Notes: generated by a model from the letters alone, not told the origin. 64,000 bases of DNA from Natrinema thermotolerans DSM 11552 (GCA_000337115.1 AOIR01000059.1:256960-320959), one strand, 5' to 3'; positions 26,138 through 35,040 are shown, counted from the stretch's first letter. Program-made: numbers and translations.

Positions 26138-27376
26138 TCAGGCCTCGTCGAAGAGGTCTTCGCCCTCGACCGCGTGTTCCGCAACGGCGTCCATGTCGAG
26201 CGTGACGCCCAGGCCGGGCTCCTCGGGGATCTCGATGGAGCCGTCCTCGATGACAGTCTCCTCGACCAAGTCCTCCCACCAGTCGAGTTCGTAGGAGTGG
26301 TACTCGACGGCCAGGGCGTTCGAGATGGCCGCGCCGACGTGGGCGCTGGCGACCGTCGCGACCGGCGAGGCGACGTTGTGCATCGCGACCGGGACGTAGT
26401 ACATGTCCGCCAGATCCGCGATCTTGCGGGTTTCGCGCATCCCGCCGACCTTCGGCATATCGGGCGCGATGATGTCGACGGACTGCTCCTCGAGCAGGCG
26501 GCGCTGGCCGTGTTTCCGGTAGACGTTCTCGCCGACGGTGATCGGCGTCGTCGTCGACTGCGTGATTTCGCGTTGCACGTCGTGGTTCTCCGGCGGCACG
26601 GGGTCCTCGAGCCACCAGACCTCGTACTCCTCCAAGCGCTTCGCGAGCCGCTTGGCGCTGCCGCCGGAGAAACTCCAGTGGCAGTCGAAGGCCACGTCGG
26701 CGCGCGAGCCGACGCGCTCGGTGACTGCCTCGACGATCGAGGCTTTGTGTTCGATTTCGGGAGCCCGGAGGTGGCGGTTCGCGCGGTCCTTCTCGTGGCC
26801 GCTTGGCACGTCGAGGTCGAACTTCAGGGCGTCGTAGCCCAACTCCTCGACGACGCGCTCGGCCTCGTCCGCACAGGCGATTGGGTCCGCTTCCTCCTCG
26901 GTGTGGCAGTCACAGTAGACCCGGACCTCGTCGCGGTACTTGCCGCCCAGCAGCTGGTAGGCCGGCACCTCGAGGATCTTGCCGGCCAGATCGTGCAGGG
27001 CGACCTCGATGCCCGAAATCGCGGTGACCGTGACGCCGCCGATCGAGCCCTCGCCGGACATCTTCTGGACGAGGTGTTCGGTCAGTCGGTCGATGTCCAG
27101 CGGGTTCTCGCCCTGCAGGAACGGCGTCATCCGCTCGATCAGTTCCGGCGCGCCGGCACCCCAGTAGGCCTCGCCGGTGCCGACGATCCCCGCGTCCGTG
27201 TAGACCCGCACGAGCGTCCACGGGAAGTTGCCGTCGACCATCGTCGTCTGGACGTCAGTGATCTCGATATCGCGCCCGCCGCCGCGCTCGCGCGTGACTC
27301 CCATCGTCTCCGCCGAGAGGTCCCGCATCGTGTACTCGGCGTTCGGGTCGTGCAGCCTCGAGTAATCGACTCCCAT
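26138..27376 (-). CDS. gnaD: D-gluconate dehydratase-like enolase-superfamily enzyme
   Basis: This is a 412-residue acid-sugar dehydratase. Metal ligands are Asp231 (AFDCHW), Glu257 (WLEDPVPP) and Glu283 (TVGEN). Catalytic residues are Lys185 (KFD) and His333 (AMHNVASP). The N-terminus (YSRLHDPNAEYTMRDLSAET) and overall sequence resemble, from memory, haloarchaeal D-gluconate dehydratase. That enzyme makes 2-keto-3-deoxygluconate in the semi-phosphorylative Entner-Doudoroff pathway. The substrate assignment is therefore good but not proven. A TATA box stands 28 bases before the ATG. It is a paralogue of the gene at 20009-21232. Confidence 0.8.
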   Translation of the reverse strand: MGVDYSRLHDPNAEYTMRDLSAETMGVTRERGGGRDIEITDVQTTMVDGNFPWTLVRVYTDAGIVGTGEAYWGAGAPELIERMTPFLQGENPLDIDRLTEHLVQKMSGEGSIGGVTVTAISGIEVALHDLAGKILEVPAYQLLGGKYRDEVRVYCDCHTEEEADPIACADEAERVVEELGYDALKFDLDVPSGHEKDRANRHLRAPEIEHKASIVEAVTERVGSRADVAFDCHWSFSGGSAKRLAKRLEEYEVWWLEDPVPPENHDVQREITQSTTTPITVGENVYRKHGQRRLLEEQSVDIIAPDMPKVGGMRETRKIADLADMYYVPVAMHNVASPVATVASAHVGAAISNALAVEYHSYELDWWEDLVEETVIEDGSIEIPEEPGLGVTLDMDAVAEHAVEGEDLFDEA

Positions 27377-27401
27377 AGTCGGACGTTCACTCGCACGGTA
27401 G

Positions 27402-27407
27402 TAATAA
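27402..27407 (-). promoter_or_regulatory. TATA box of the gnaD-like gene
   Basis: TTATTA is centred 28 bases before the ATG at 27376 on the minus strand, consistent with a leaderless start. Confidence 0.55.
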
Positions 27408-27470
27408 CTGTCACCTGCGGTGGGCGGGGTTGCGCAGTCGTGCCGGACGGGACGGAGTATCCTGGCCGGT

Positions 27471-28697
27471 TCACGTACTGGACTCGTCCGAAACGGCGTC
27501 CGTCGCCGCTACCACCCCGTCGGGTGAGAGTGCGTACACCCCGTTCGCGTTCATGACGAGATTCGAGACGATCGAGTGCGACGACGCTTGCCACTGAGTG
27601 GAGCCGTCCGATTGCGAGAGAGCGACCAGTCCGCCGGGTGCAGCCCCGACCAATACTGACTCGGGTGTACAGACAGGGGCCGACAGCGTCGTTGACGACT
27701 CGCCTGTTCCGTCGTCGCGCGGGATCGGCGCCTCCCACGTTCGCTCGCCGGTTTCGGCGTCGAGGGCGACGGTCTGTCCGCCGGACTCGTTCGAGACATA
27801 GACGGTCCCGTCCCGAACGGCTGGGATCGTATACCGGTCGGGCGTGTCGGTCACGCGCTCCCGCCACTCGAGGTCGCCGGTTTCCGCCTCGAGCGCGTAC
27901 AGCGTTCCCTCGTTGTTCAGGACGTAGACGGCGTTGCCGACGACCGGCGACGAATACGTTTCGCCGATCACGTCGGTCGTCCAGCGGATCTCCCCCGTAC
28001 CCTTCTCGAGGGCAGTGAGCGTCCCGCCCTCGCCCGCGGTAGCGTCGATCACGAAAACCCTCTCGTCCGAGCTGCTGATACCGACTGCCGTCCACTCGGG
28101 TTCGAGCGACCACGCCGGCTCGCCCGTGTCGACTGCAAACGTCTGGATTCCGCCGCCGAGTTGAAGATAGGCGAAGTCGTCGTCAACAAGCACGTCCATG
28201 AGCGGTGTACTCGCGGATGTCTTCGAGACGATGTTCCACTCATCGATATCGATCCAGTACACTGTTGATTTCGTGTGGACTCCCAACAGCGAGCAGTGGA
28301 TTGCCGGATAGACACGTAACCGAGATTGCAGCGAGAGTGAGTCGACCCTACCCGACGGTATATGATACCGATGAACGGTCTTTCCCTGCTCGAGATGCCA
28401 AATAACGTACTCGTCGGTACACACAACCATTGCCCGTCCCGAAATAGAATTCACAGGCCTCCCTTCGCTTCGCAACGCGGGCTGACGCTTCATCGATTGG
28501 TCGATGGCAGCATTTCGTTTTGGATCGCGCTGGAGCGTCGGCCAAGCGGCTCGCTCACTGCACCCGTCTACTGGGATGGAGTTCGGTAGCAACGGCTCAT
28601 TCGAACCGACGCCACCTGTGATGGCGAGCGTTCCGTAGCCCAGTACGCTACCACCACCAAGCAGTAATGCCGCCCTCCGACGCGATATTTCGACCAT
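27471..28697 (-). CDS. Tat-exported PQQ-like beta-propeller repeat protein
   Basis: This is a 408-residue protein. A twin-arginine-type signal (ISRRRAALLLGGGSVLGYGT) starts it. From about residue 170 several PQQ/BamB-like blades are visible, with the repeated pattern YALEAETGDLEW, VALDAETGERTW and TALEKGTGEIRW. The N-terminal blades are more diverged. Such propellers are usually extracellular or lipoprotein-anchored binding scaffolds, and most haloarchaeal members have no demonstrated cofactor. Part of the 5' half (28050-28500) is less G+C-rich than its neighbours. Nothing adjacent suggests a dehydrogenase. Confidence 0.82.
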   Translation of the reverse strand: MVEISRRRAALLLGGGSVLGYGTLAITGGVGSNEPLLPNSIPVDGCSERAAWPTLQRDPKRNAAIDQSMKRQPALRSEGRPVNSISGRAMVVCTDEYVIWHLEQGKTVHRYHIPSGRVDSLSLQSRLRVYPAIHCSLLGVHTKSTVYWIDIDEWNIVSKTSASTPLMDVLVDDDFAYLQLGGGIQTFAVDTGEPAWSLEPEWTAVGISSSDERVFVIDATAGEGGTLTALEKGTGEIRWTTDVIGETYSSPVVGNAVYVLNNEGTLYALEAETGDLEWRERVTDTPDRYTIPAVRDGTVYVSNESGGQTVALDAETGERTWEAPIPRDDGTGESSTTLSAPVCTPESVLVGAAPGGLVALSQSDGSTQWQASSHSIVSNLVMNANGVYALSPDGVVAATDAVSDESST

Positions 28698-28900
28698 ATC
28701 TAACGTAAGATCAGGCAGTAAAAATCACTGGTGCAGTATTATTATACTACCTCACCGATCCATGATAGCTGATATCCGTATGTTGGTATAAACGAGAAAA
28801 ACGTTTCAGATCTATTTGTAGCTTCAGTCACACACTGTCCCAATTGAATCCTACTAATCATGTATGATAGCGAAAATACGACAGGCGACGTCAGTATCGG

Positions 28901-29767
28901 CTACGACTCGAGGTCGTCGGGTACGTCCTCGAGGGCGGCGTCGGTCGCCCCCATCGCGGCGAATGCGGCCCGCTTTTCGGCCGTTCGCCGTTCGATCGCC
29001 GCCGGGCCGACGGCGAGTTCGATCCGGGTCACGTCCGCGTCGGGGCTCGAGGTACCCAGCAGGGTGACGGGACCGATCTCGCGGGTGTTGCGGACGTGAG
29101 TCCCGCCGCAGGCTCGCGCGTCCCACGGCTCCGGGGAGCCGGTCGTCGCGGTGAACCGACCCGTACGCTGGCGGTCCTTCTCGTCCTCGATCGAGACGGT
29201 TCGGACGCGGCCCTTCGCCACCGCGGCATCGTCGGCGTGGTCGTCGAAGACGACGGCGTCACGCTCGCGGACCGCCGACACCGGCTCGTCGTCCCACGAT
29301 ACCGGCCGGGACTCCCAGACCACGCGGTTGACCGCCTCGTCGAGTTCGAGCAGGCGCTCGTCGTCGACCGTCGCCGCCGTCTCGAGGTCGACCCGGACCG
29401 TCTCGGGGCCGATCTCGAGGCCGGCATAAGAGCTGTCGGGAAGCAGTCGGTCGGCGACCCGGAGCAGGACGTGACTGGCAGTGTGGGCCCGCATGCAGTA
29501 CATCCGGAAGGACCAGTCGACCGAACAGAGAACGCGGTGGCCGACCGAAAACGAGGGGGCGTCGGCCAGCACGTGGACCTGTTCGCCGTCGACCAGTTCG
29601 ACGTCGGTGACCGCGGTGGCGGCGACTGTCCCCCTATCGGCCGGTTGGCCGGCGCTCGCTCCGAAGAAGTGACTGCGCTCGAGCCAGACCCGTCGCCCGT
29701 CGATCGACGTCACCTCGGTCTCGAACCGCGTCGCGTACGGCTCCGCCGCCGCCCGTTGCCCGGTCAT
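28901..29767 (-). CDS. alaX: Alanyl-tRNA editing protein AlaX
   Basis: This is a 288-residue free-standing editing-domain protein that hydrolyses mischarged Ser-tRNA(Ala) or Gly-tRNA(Ala). The zinc/catalytic ligands are in HTASH and CGGTH, as in the AlaRS editing domain. A glycine-rich first motif (SHFFGASAGQPADRG) precedes them. The size and C-terminal extension fit AlaX-M. I chose the ATG at 29767 because a TATA-like TAAAAG lies 28 bases upstream; a GTG at 29791 would place the start at the box itself. Confidence 0.9.
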   Translation of the reverse strand: MTGQRAAAEPYATRFETEVTSIDGRRVWLERSHFFGASAGQPADRGTVAATAVTDVELVDGEQVHVLADAPSFSVGHRVLCSVDWSFRMYCMRAHTASHVLLRVADRLLPDSSYAGLEIGPETVRVDLETAATVDDERLLELDEAVNRVVWESRPVSWDDEPVSAVRERDAVVFDDHADDAAVAKGRVRTVSIEDEKDRQRTGRFTATTGSPEPWDARACGGTHVRNTREIGPVTLLGTSSPDADVTRIELAVGPAAIERRTAEKRAAFAAMGATDAALEDVPDDLES

Positions 29768-29791
29768 CGGTTCCAGTCGGTTCTCGGTCAC

Positions 29792-29797
29792 TAAAAG
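29792..29797 (-). promoter_or_regulatory. TATA box deciding the alaX start
   Basis: CTTTTA on the minus strand is centred 28 bases before the ATG at 29767. It argues against the upstream GTG at 29791, which would lie between the box and the expected start of transcription. Confidence 0.5.
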
Positions 29798-29844
29798 TCT
29801 GCCCGCCGAGACCGTCGCCCGACGCGAGAAAAACTACCGGTCGC

Positions 29845-30366
29845 TTACTCCGCGAGCGTCACGTCCAGTCGCTCCTCGAGGGCGTCGATCAGGCCGCCGC
29901 CGACGCCGGCCTGGGTCGCTCGACCCTGTTCGACCGCGAGGATGTCCTTCTCGGGTGCGCCGAGTTCCTCGGCGAGTTCCTCGCGCTGGAGGCCGGCCTC
30001 CCGTCGGGCCTCGACGAGGGCCTCGCCGTAGTCCGAGACGAGGTAGGGAAGGGGGTCGTCGTCGTAGTTGGTACCCTCGCTCTCCCAGTGTTCGGAGTCG
30101 CCGTCCCAGACCGGATTGGCCTTCGCGACGTTCTGAGCCGCCTTCCGCTTGCGGTTCGGTTCGTCGGTCGAGCCCGCGTCCTGCTCGCTTCGCTTTCGGT
30201 CTCCCCCGCCGTGGGCCTTCGAATCGTCGTGTGGCGCGCAGTCAGGACAGACCTCGAGTTCCGCGCCGGCGACCGACGCGAGCGTCAGCGAGTCGCTCTC
30301 GGTACCACAGAGTTCGCAGTTCGTCCCGCCGCCACCGCCGGACGAACCGGTCGAGTATTTGGCCAT
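29845..30366 (-). CDS. MBF1-type transcription factor (zinc ribbon plus HTH)
   Basis: This is a 173-residue archaeal multiprotein-bridging-factor-1 homologue. After a glycine-rich start, a zinc ribbon uses CELC and CPDC. A charged linker with KRKAAQNVAKANPVWD follows. A C-terminal Cro/XRE helix-turn-helix occupies about 110-165 (GEALVEARREAGLQREELAEELG and EKDILAVEQGR). MBF1 links regulators to the basal machinery in eukaryotes; in archaea it also associates with ribosomes. The ATG at 30366 fits the family; upstream in-frame codons do not. Confidence 0.9.
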   Translation of the reverse strand: MAKYSTGSSGGGGGTNCELCGTESDSLTLASVAGAELEVCPDCAPHDDSKAHGGGDRKRSEQDAGSTDEPNRKRKAAQNVAKANPVWDGDSEHWESEGTNYDDDPLPYLVSDYGEALVEARREAGLQREELAEELGAPEKDILAVEQGRATQAGVGGGLIDALEERLDVTLAE

Positions 30367-30456
30367 GCGGACGTTTGGCATCTGCCGCATTTCAACGGTT
30401 CGGTAGCGTACACGCCGTCGCGACGGACACGGGCCGTGGGGGATTCCGTCGGTCAA

Positions 30457-31797
30457 TCAGCGCCCGAACCGTTTCCTGATCGTCGCTCGCAACGGCAGCC
30501 CCAGCCCGCCGAGCAACGGTAGGACGACGACCGCCGCGATGTCGAGCGGGAGGCTGGCGACGCCCGCTGCCGCCGCGCCGACGGCCGCAAGTGGGGCAAG
30601 CACCGGGAGGACATAGAGATACGACGGCGTCCACCCCGGGCCGCGTCGCGTGTGTCGGACGACGACGCCGAACAGCAGCGGCATGAGGACCGCACCGGCA
30701 AGCAGCGGGCCGCCGATCAGCGTCGTCGGCACCGCCACCGACAGCGCGACGACGATCGTCTCGTCGATCGTCACCGGCCCCCAGGTCTCCTCCCGGCGGA
30801 CGACCCGCGAGACGAGCAGTCCGAGGGCGGCGAGGGCGACGACGCCCGCCAGCGCGCCGTACCACAGCGGCCGCTCGAGGGGCGGGGTCACGACCTCGAG
30901 ACCGCGCATGAACGCGACGGTCGTCTCGACGCCCCCACGGTCGGCCGAGAGCGCGGTCCAGAGCCCTTGCGGGTCGGCACCGATCCCGGCCAGTTCGGCC
31001 CGGAGCGAGCGAAGCGCGCCCTCGTTCGCGAGTCCGTACTGGACGAGGCCGGCGGCGTAGACGATCACCGACAGCCAGAGCAGCGGCAGCGAGAAGTTCT
31101 GTCGCCGCCACCAGCCGGCGATCGGATTGGCCGTCGACCCGTCGTCGCTGTCCGCCGCCCGCGACCGATCGGTATCGTCGGCCGTGCCGTCCGACCCGCC
31201 GGTCCGACTGCTCGTTCCCGAGCCCGTCCCGCCGCCGGTCCCCGTCGCGGTTCCGGTGGCGGTCGCACTCGAGGCGTCGGCCGTCGCGCCGGCTGCTGAC
31301 GTGTCCGTACTCGAGGTCGCGCCACCGGTTCCGGCGGCCGAGCCGGTTGCGCTCGAACCGGCGCTCGAGGTCGACGTCGAACCGCGACTCGAGGTCGACG
31401 TCGAACCGCGACTCGAGGTCCCAGCGCTACTGCTCGCGGAGCCGGCCGCCGACGCGCCGGCGGCCGACGCCGACGCGGAGGCCGTCTCCGACTCCGAGTA
31501 GCTCACCTCCGTTCCCCCGTCGTCGCCGTCGTCGCTCTGCCAGACGTCGGGGGAGGGGAGGCCGCTGGTCCGTTTGGCGACGTAGTCCTCGTGGCCCAGT
31601 CGGTCGTAGGCCTGTCGTTCGACGGGATCGCCGAGGATGTCGTAGGCGGTCTTGACTGCGGTGAACTGCGCCTGTGCGCGGTCGTCGTCGTTCACGTCAG
31701 GATGATAGACACGGACCTGCTCGCGGTAGGCGTCCTTGATCTCGTCCTGATCGGCGTCGGGCGAGATCTCGAGCAGATCGTAGAAGTCCTCTGTCAT
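30457..31797 (-). CDS. DnaJ-domain membrane protein with long Ser/Thr/Gly linker
   Basis: This is a 446-residue protein. Residues 1-66 are a J domain with the HPD motif at 32-34 and QAYDRLGHEDYV at its end. Residues about 95-225 are a low-complexity stretch of Ser, Thr, Gly and Ala, encoded partly by a 24-base tandem repeat. From about 230 to the end there are several membrane helices (for example PLLWLSVIVYAAGLVQYG and WYGALAGVVALAALGLLV). The J domain should recruit DnaK at the cytoplasmic face of the membrane. The linker length is unusual. Confidence 0.85.
   Translation of the reverse strand: MTEDFYDLLEISPDADQDEIKDAYREQVRVYHPDVNDDDRAQAQFTAVKTAYDILGDPVERQAYDRLGHEDYVAKRTSGLPSPDVWQSDDGDDGGTEVSYSESETASASASAAGASAAGSASSSAGTSSRGSTSTSSRGSTSTSSAGSSATGSAAGTGGATSSTDTSAAGATADASSATATGTATGTGGGTGSGTSSRTGGSDGTADDTDRSRAADSDDGSTANPIAGWWRRQNFSLPLLWLSVIVYAAGLVQYGLANEGALRSLRAELAGIGADPQGLWTALSADRGGVETTVAFMRGLEVVTPPLERPLWYGALAGVVALAALGLLVSRVVRREETWGPVTIDETIVVALSVAVPTTLIGGPLLAGAVLMPLLFGVVVRHTRRGPGWTPSYLYVLPVLAPLAAVGAAAAGVASLPLDIAAVVVLPLLGGLGLPLRATIRKRFGR
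31364..31420. repeat. 24-base tandem repeat inside the DnaJ-like gene
   Basis: Units starting CTCGAGG recur at 31364, 31388 and 31412 with an exact 24-base period, giving a little over two copies. They encode the TSSRGSTS-type linker. Such a repeat can expand or contract without breaking the frame, so linker length may differ between strains. Confidence 0.75.
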
Positions 31798-31941
31798 ATG
31801 AGCGTAGGGAAGTGTAGTCTGTCCCCGAGTTGTGGGGGAGGGGTTATAGTTTCAATGTTATTGCCGATCCGAGCGGAGGCTCGGTCTCGAGCGCCGAGTG
31901 CGTTGTGGCCGCCGCCGGTCGGATCGGACGCGGACGGGCAG

Positions 31942-33252
31942 TCACGAGAAGTCCGCGAGCGACGACTGTCCGCTCGAGCGATCGCCGCCGAGCGCCCCCG
32001 GTTCCGGCTCGTCGTCGGTTGCGTCGGCAGTTGATTCGTCGTCGGTCGGCTCGAGGTTCGACCCCCCGTCGGCATCGTTCCCGCCCCCTTCCCAACTCTC
32101 GAGGCTGGCCTGATCGGCGGCCGCGAACTCGAGGTTGGCGACGCGGACGCCGACCTTGCGGACGGGTTCGGACTCGAACTCGGTGAAGAGATCGCGCGCG
32201 ACGCGGTCGACCAGTTCGGGGTCGTCGACGGGGCCGGGCAGGGACCGTTCGCGCGTGTTCACGTCGTACGGCGGCGTGACCGCCTTGACGCCGATGGTTC
32301 GATACAGCGCGCCCTCCCGGCGGGCGCGGTCGGCGACGGCGGCCGCGAGCGTCTCGATCTGGTCGTACTTCGGCTCGGGTTCCGCGACGGCCTCGGCGAA
32401 GGCCGACTCCCGCGAGAAACTCTTGGGGTCGCCCTTGGGCTCGACGCGGCGGTCGTCGTCGCCGCGTGCGCGGTCGTACAGTTCTTGGCCGCGCTCGCCG
32501 AAGCGCTCGACCAGCGGCTCCGGGTCGGCAGCCGCCACGTCGCCGGCCGTCTCGAGGCCCATCTCCCGAAGCTCGCGGGCCGTTACCGGGCCGACGCCGT
32601 GCAGCAGGTCGACCGCGAGTGGGGCGAGAAACTCGCGGATCTCGTCGGGTCGGACGACGGTGAGGCCGTCGGGTTTGTCGAAGTCGCTGGCGATCTTGGC
32701 CGTACTCATCGTCGGCGCGACGCCGACGCTGACGGCCACGCCGACTTCCCGGCGGATGCGGTCCTTGATATGCCGGGCGAAGCCGTCGGCGACCTCCCAC
32801 GCCGTCCGCTCGGTCACGTCGAGGTAGGCCTCGTCGATGCTGACCTCCCGGACCACGTCCGCGCAGTCGTGGAGGATCTCCCGGACGTCGGCCGCGACCG
32901 ACTCGTAGTAATCCATGTCGACGGAGCGGTAGTAGCCGGTCTCCTCGCGGTCCGTCTCCCCGTCGAGGTCGCCGACCTCGTGCGCCGCGCGTCTGGGCAA
33001 CCGCTCGAGGGCCGTCGAAATCGCTTGGGCGCTCTCGACGCCGAACTCGCGGGCCTCGTAGCTGGCGGTGGCGACGGCACCGACGGTCTCGCCGGGTTCG
33101 TACCCCATGCCGACGACGACCGGCTCGCCCCGGAGTTCGGGCTCGCGCAGCCGCTCGCAGGACGCGTAGAAACAGTCGGCGTCGACGTGACAGACGATCC
33201 GGTCCTCGTCGGCCTCGCGCTCGACGCCCGGCAGCCGGGGCCCGTCGGACAT
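31942..33252 (-). CDS. dinB: Y-family DNA polymerase (DinB/Pol IV type)
   Basis: This is a 436-residue translesion polymerase. Palm motifs are VCHVDADCFYASCE and EVSIDEAYLDVT, which carry the metal-binding acids. A Lys-containing finger region, a helix-hairpin-helix (LLHGVGPVTARELREMG) and a little-finger domain follow. The C-terminus is an acidic, probably disordered tail ending QSSLADFS, which resembles a PCNA-interacting peptide. An insertion of about 25 residues (PRRAAHEVGDLDGETDREET) after the finger region is a haloarchaeal feature. The ATG at 33252 matches the family start. Confidence 0.92.
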   Translation of the reverse strand: MSDGPRLPGVEREADEDRIVCHVDADCFYASCERLREPELRGEPVVVGMGYEPGETVGAVATASYEAREFGVESAQAISTALERLPRRAAHEVGDLDGETDREETGYYRSVDMDYYESVAADVREILHDCADVVREVSIDEAYLDVTERTAWEVADGFARHIKDRIRREVGVAVSVGVAPTMSTAKIASDFDKPDGLTVVRPDEIREFLAPLAVDLLHGVGPVTARELREMGLETAGDVAAADPEPLVERFGERGQELYDRARGDDDRRVEPKGDPKSFSRESAFAEAVAEPEPKYDQIETLAAAVADRARREGALYRTIGVKAVTPPYDVNTRERSLPGPVDDPELVDRVARDLFTEFESEPVRKVGVRVANLEFAAADQASLESWEGGGNDADGGSNLEPTDDESTADATDDEPEPGALGGDRSSGQSSLADFS

Positions 33253-33333
33253 TCGTCTACCGATCGATTCGTCCGGACGGACGTGAACGTTGCGCCCGCC
33301 GGCGGCGGACACGGTCCGCCCGGATCGCCGCCG

Positions 33334-34065
33334 CTACAGCTCGTAGGCCATCATCACCTCATCGACGTACTCGCCGTCGATCGTGTAGTGGTCCTTGCGG
33401 ATCGCCTCGGTGTCCCAGCCGTGGACGGTCAGGAACTCGAGTGCGGTGTCGTTGACCACGGGAACGCTGTTGTAGAGCTTCCGGTAGCCGTTGGCTTCGG
33501 CCCACTCGATCCCGCGTTGCAGGAGCGTACTCCCGATCCCGTGGCCACGGTAGGCCTCGCGGACGCCGACGGTCTGTTGGGCGACCTCCCGGACCGGTTC
33601 GACCCGGTGGAGATCGAGGTGCGTCCAGCCGACGACCGCGCCGTCGACGGTCGCGACGAAGAACTGGCGGGTCTCGATCGCGTTGTGTCTGGTGACGGTG
33701 TCGTCGTAGAGCAGTTGTTCGGCGACCGTCTCGGCGACGACGTAGGTGTCCTCGGCCGTGACGTCCCTGATCGTCTCGATCAGTCCGTCGAAGTCGTCCT
33801 GTCTGGCGGGGCGGACGGTGACGGTAAACTCGTCCAACTCGTGTTTCTCGACGGCCCCGAACTCGAGCGCGAGTCGGAGGGTCCCGCCGTCCTCCGCGAG
33901 ATAGCCGTCCTGCTTTAGCTCCTCGAGACGGGTCTGGAACTCCTCGACCGGGAGGGAGACGATCTCGCGCAGTTTGTGCCGTTCGACGGTCCCGTGGCGC
34001 TCGACGTACTCGTAGAGACGCCGGCTGGCCTCGGAAGCGAACGTCGGCCGCTCGAGCGCATCCAT
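33334..34065 (-). CDS. GNAT acetyltransferase with N-terminal winged-helix-like domain
   Basis: This is a 243-residue protein. The first 75 residues resemble a winged helix (RRLYEYVERHGTVERHKLREI, then LEELKQDGYLAEDGGTLRL). A GNAT domain from about 85 shows VRPARQDDFDGL and the acetyl-CoA loop VREAYRGHGIGSTLL. The C-terminus is EYVDEVMMAYEL. It probably acetylates a protein or small molecule, and may bind DNA. It is the paralogue of the gene at 52908-53636, with the same two-domain build and the same C-terminus. Confidence 0.88.
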   Translation of the reverse strand: MDALERPTFASEASRRLYEYVERHGTVERHKLREIVSLPVEEFQTRLEELKQDGYLAEDGGTLRLALEFGAVEKHELDEFTVTVRPARQDDFDGLIETIRDVTAEDTYVVAETVAEQLLYDDTVTRHNAIETRQFFVATVDGAVVGWTHLDLHRVEPVREVAQQTVGVREAYRGHGIGSTLLQRGIEWAEANGYRKLYNSVPVVNDTALEFLTVHGWDTEAIRKDHYTIDGEYVDEVMMAYEL

Positions 34066-34161
34066 ACGCCCGCTACGGGGGACCGGCGCTTATTCCTTGC
34101 CCATCGGTATCAATTGACACAATAATCCGGACGGAACCGTCGAACGGACCCGACAGAGTAG

Positions 34162-34491
34162 TTAGTTGTACTCCCGCCACCGATTCCCGCACTCGGTACA
34201 CTTGAAAAAGCGCGTCGGCGGCTCGTCGGCCGACGCGGTCTGTTTGAGCGTGTACCACGCCTCCTCGGCACCGCACTCGTCACAGATCACGTCGTTTGCC
34301 TTCGGTTTCCCCTCGAAGTTGGCGTTCTCGTCGGATTCGATCACGTCGTCGTCGGTCTGGGACTCCGTCGTGACGAAGGCATCTTCCTGCTCGCGGTCGC
34401 GTTCGCTCGAGGCCCCGCAGTCGTCGTTCGTACAGACCATGCGGTCACCGCGAGCCTTCATCATCGAGCCGCAGTCGTCGCAGAATTGCAT
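34162..34491 (-). CDS. tfs: Transcription factor S (TFS), archaeal TFIIS/RPB9-like
   Basis: This is a 109-residue protein with an N-terminal zinc ribbon (CDDCGSMM and CTNDDC) and a C-terminal TFIIS-type ribbon (CDECG and CTECGNRWREYN). The hairpin of the second ribbon carries the Asp-Glu pair (SADEPPTRFFKC) that stimulates RNA cleavage by backtracked polymerase. The length matches archaeal TFS. It is monocistronic; the neighbouring genes are not related to transcription. Confidence 0.95.
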   Translation of the reverse strand: MQFCDDCGSMMKARGDRMVCTNDDCGASSERDREQEDAFVTTESQTDDDVIESDENANFEGKPKANDVICDECGAEEAWYTLKQTASADEPPTRFFKCTECGNRWREYN

Positions 34492-34539
34492 ACCCGGCCG
34501 GTACGTGCCCGAGCGGCAAAAACACTCGAGATCGGTGGG

Positions 34540-35040
34540 TCACCGCTCCCGGTCGCCCGCCTCGTCCGCGAGGACGAACGGACAGTCCGCGACTCGGACC
34601 GTCTCGATCGTCGGCACCGCCAGGATCTCGGCGTCCGCGTGGGTGCAGGCGACGTCGGGCGGCTCGGTGAGATATTCACAGCCCTGACAGTAGGCTCGCT
34701 TGTCGACCTCGCGGACCTCGCTGTCGTCCGCGTCCGTCGGTGCCGGCAGATTGTCGCCCTCGAGTTGCTCCCAGAGTCGGTCGGCGTCGATATCGGCGGT
34801 GTCCTGCCGATCGAATAGGTCGTCGAACTCGGTCGTCTCGGAGCCGCTGTCGGCCGGTTCCGCGACGGGCGAGGCGAGGCCATCGAGCGGACCGGCATGG
34901 TCGTCCGATTCGGAATCGTCGGACTCGAGCGGAGTCGCGTCCGCGTCGTGAGTGATCTCGATTCCGGCGTCTCCGTCCGTGGATTCGGCTCCGGCATCCG
35001 TCTCGAACTCGCTCTCGTCGTCTCCGGTGTCGTCAGTCAT
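34540..35040 (-). CDS. Acidic protein with C-terminal cysteine motif, unknown function
   Basis: This is a 166-residue protein. The first 100 residues are highly acidic and probably disordered. A compact C-terminal part carries Cys residues in YCQGCEYLTEPPDVACTH and VADCPFV, which could bind a metal. It begins eight bases inside the end of the upstream RHH gene, so the pair is translationally coupled. I do not recognise the family. Confidence 0.65.
   Translation of the reverse strand: MTDDTGDDESEFETDAGAESTDGDAGIEITHDADATPLESDDSESDDHAGPLDGLASPVAEPADSGSETTEFDDLFDRQDTADIDADRLWEQLEGDNLPAPTDADDSEVREVDKRAYCQGCEYLTEPPDVACTHADAEILAVPTIETVRVADCPFVLADEAGDRER

Noticed and set aside
31364..31420. Possible CRISPR repeats
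   Set aside because: The 24-base units are contiguous, lack spacers and encode an in-frame Ser/Thr linker. No cas gene or other array is present in the window.
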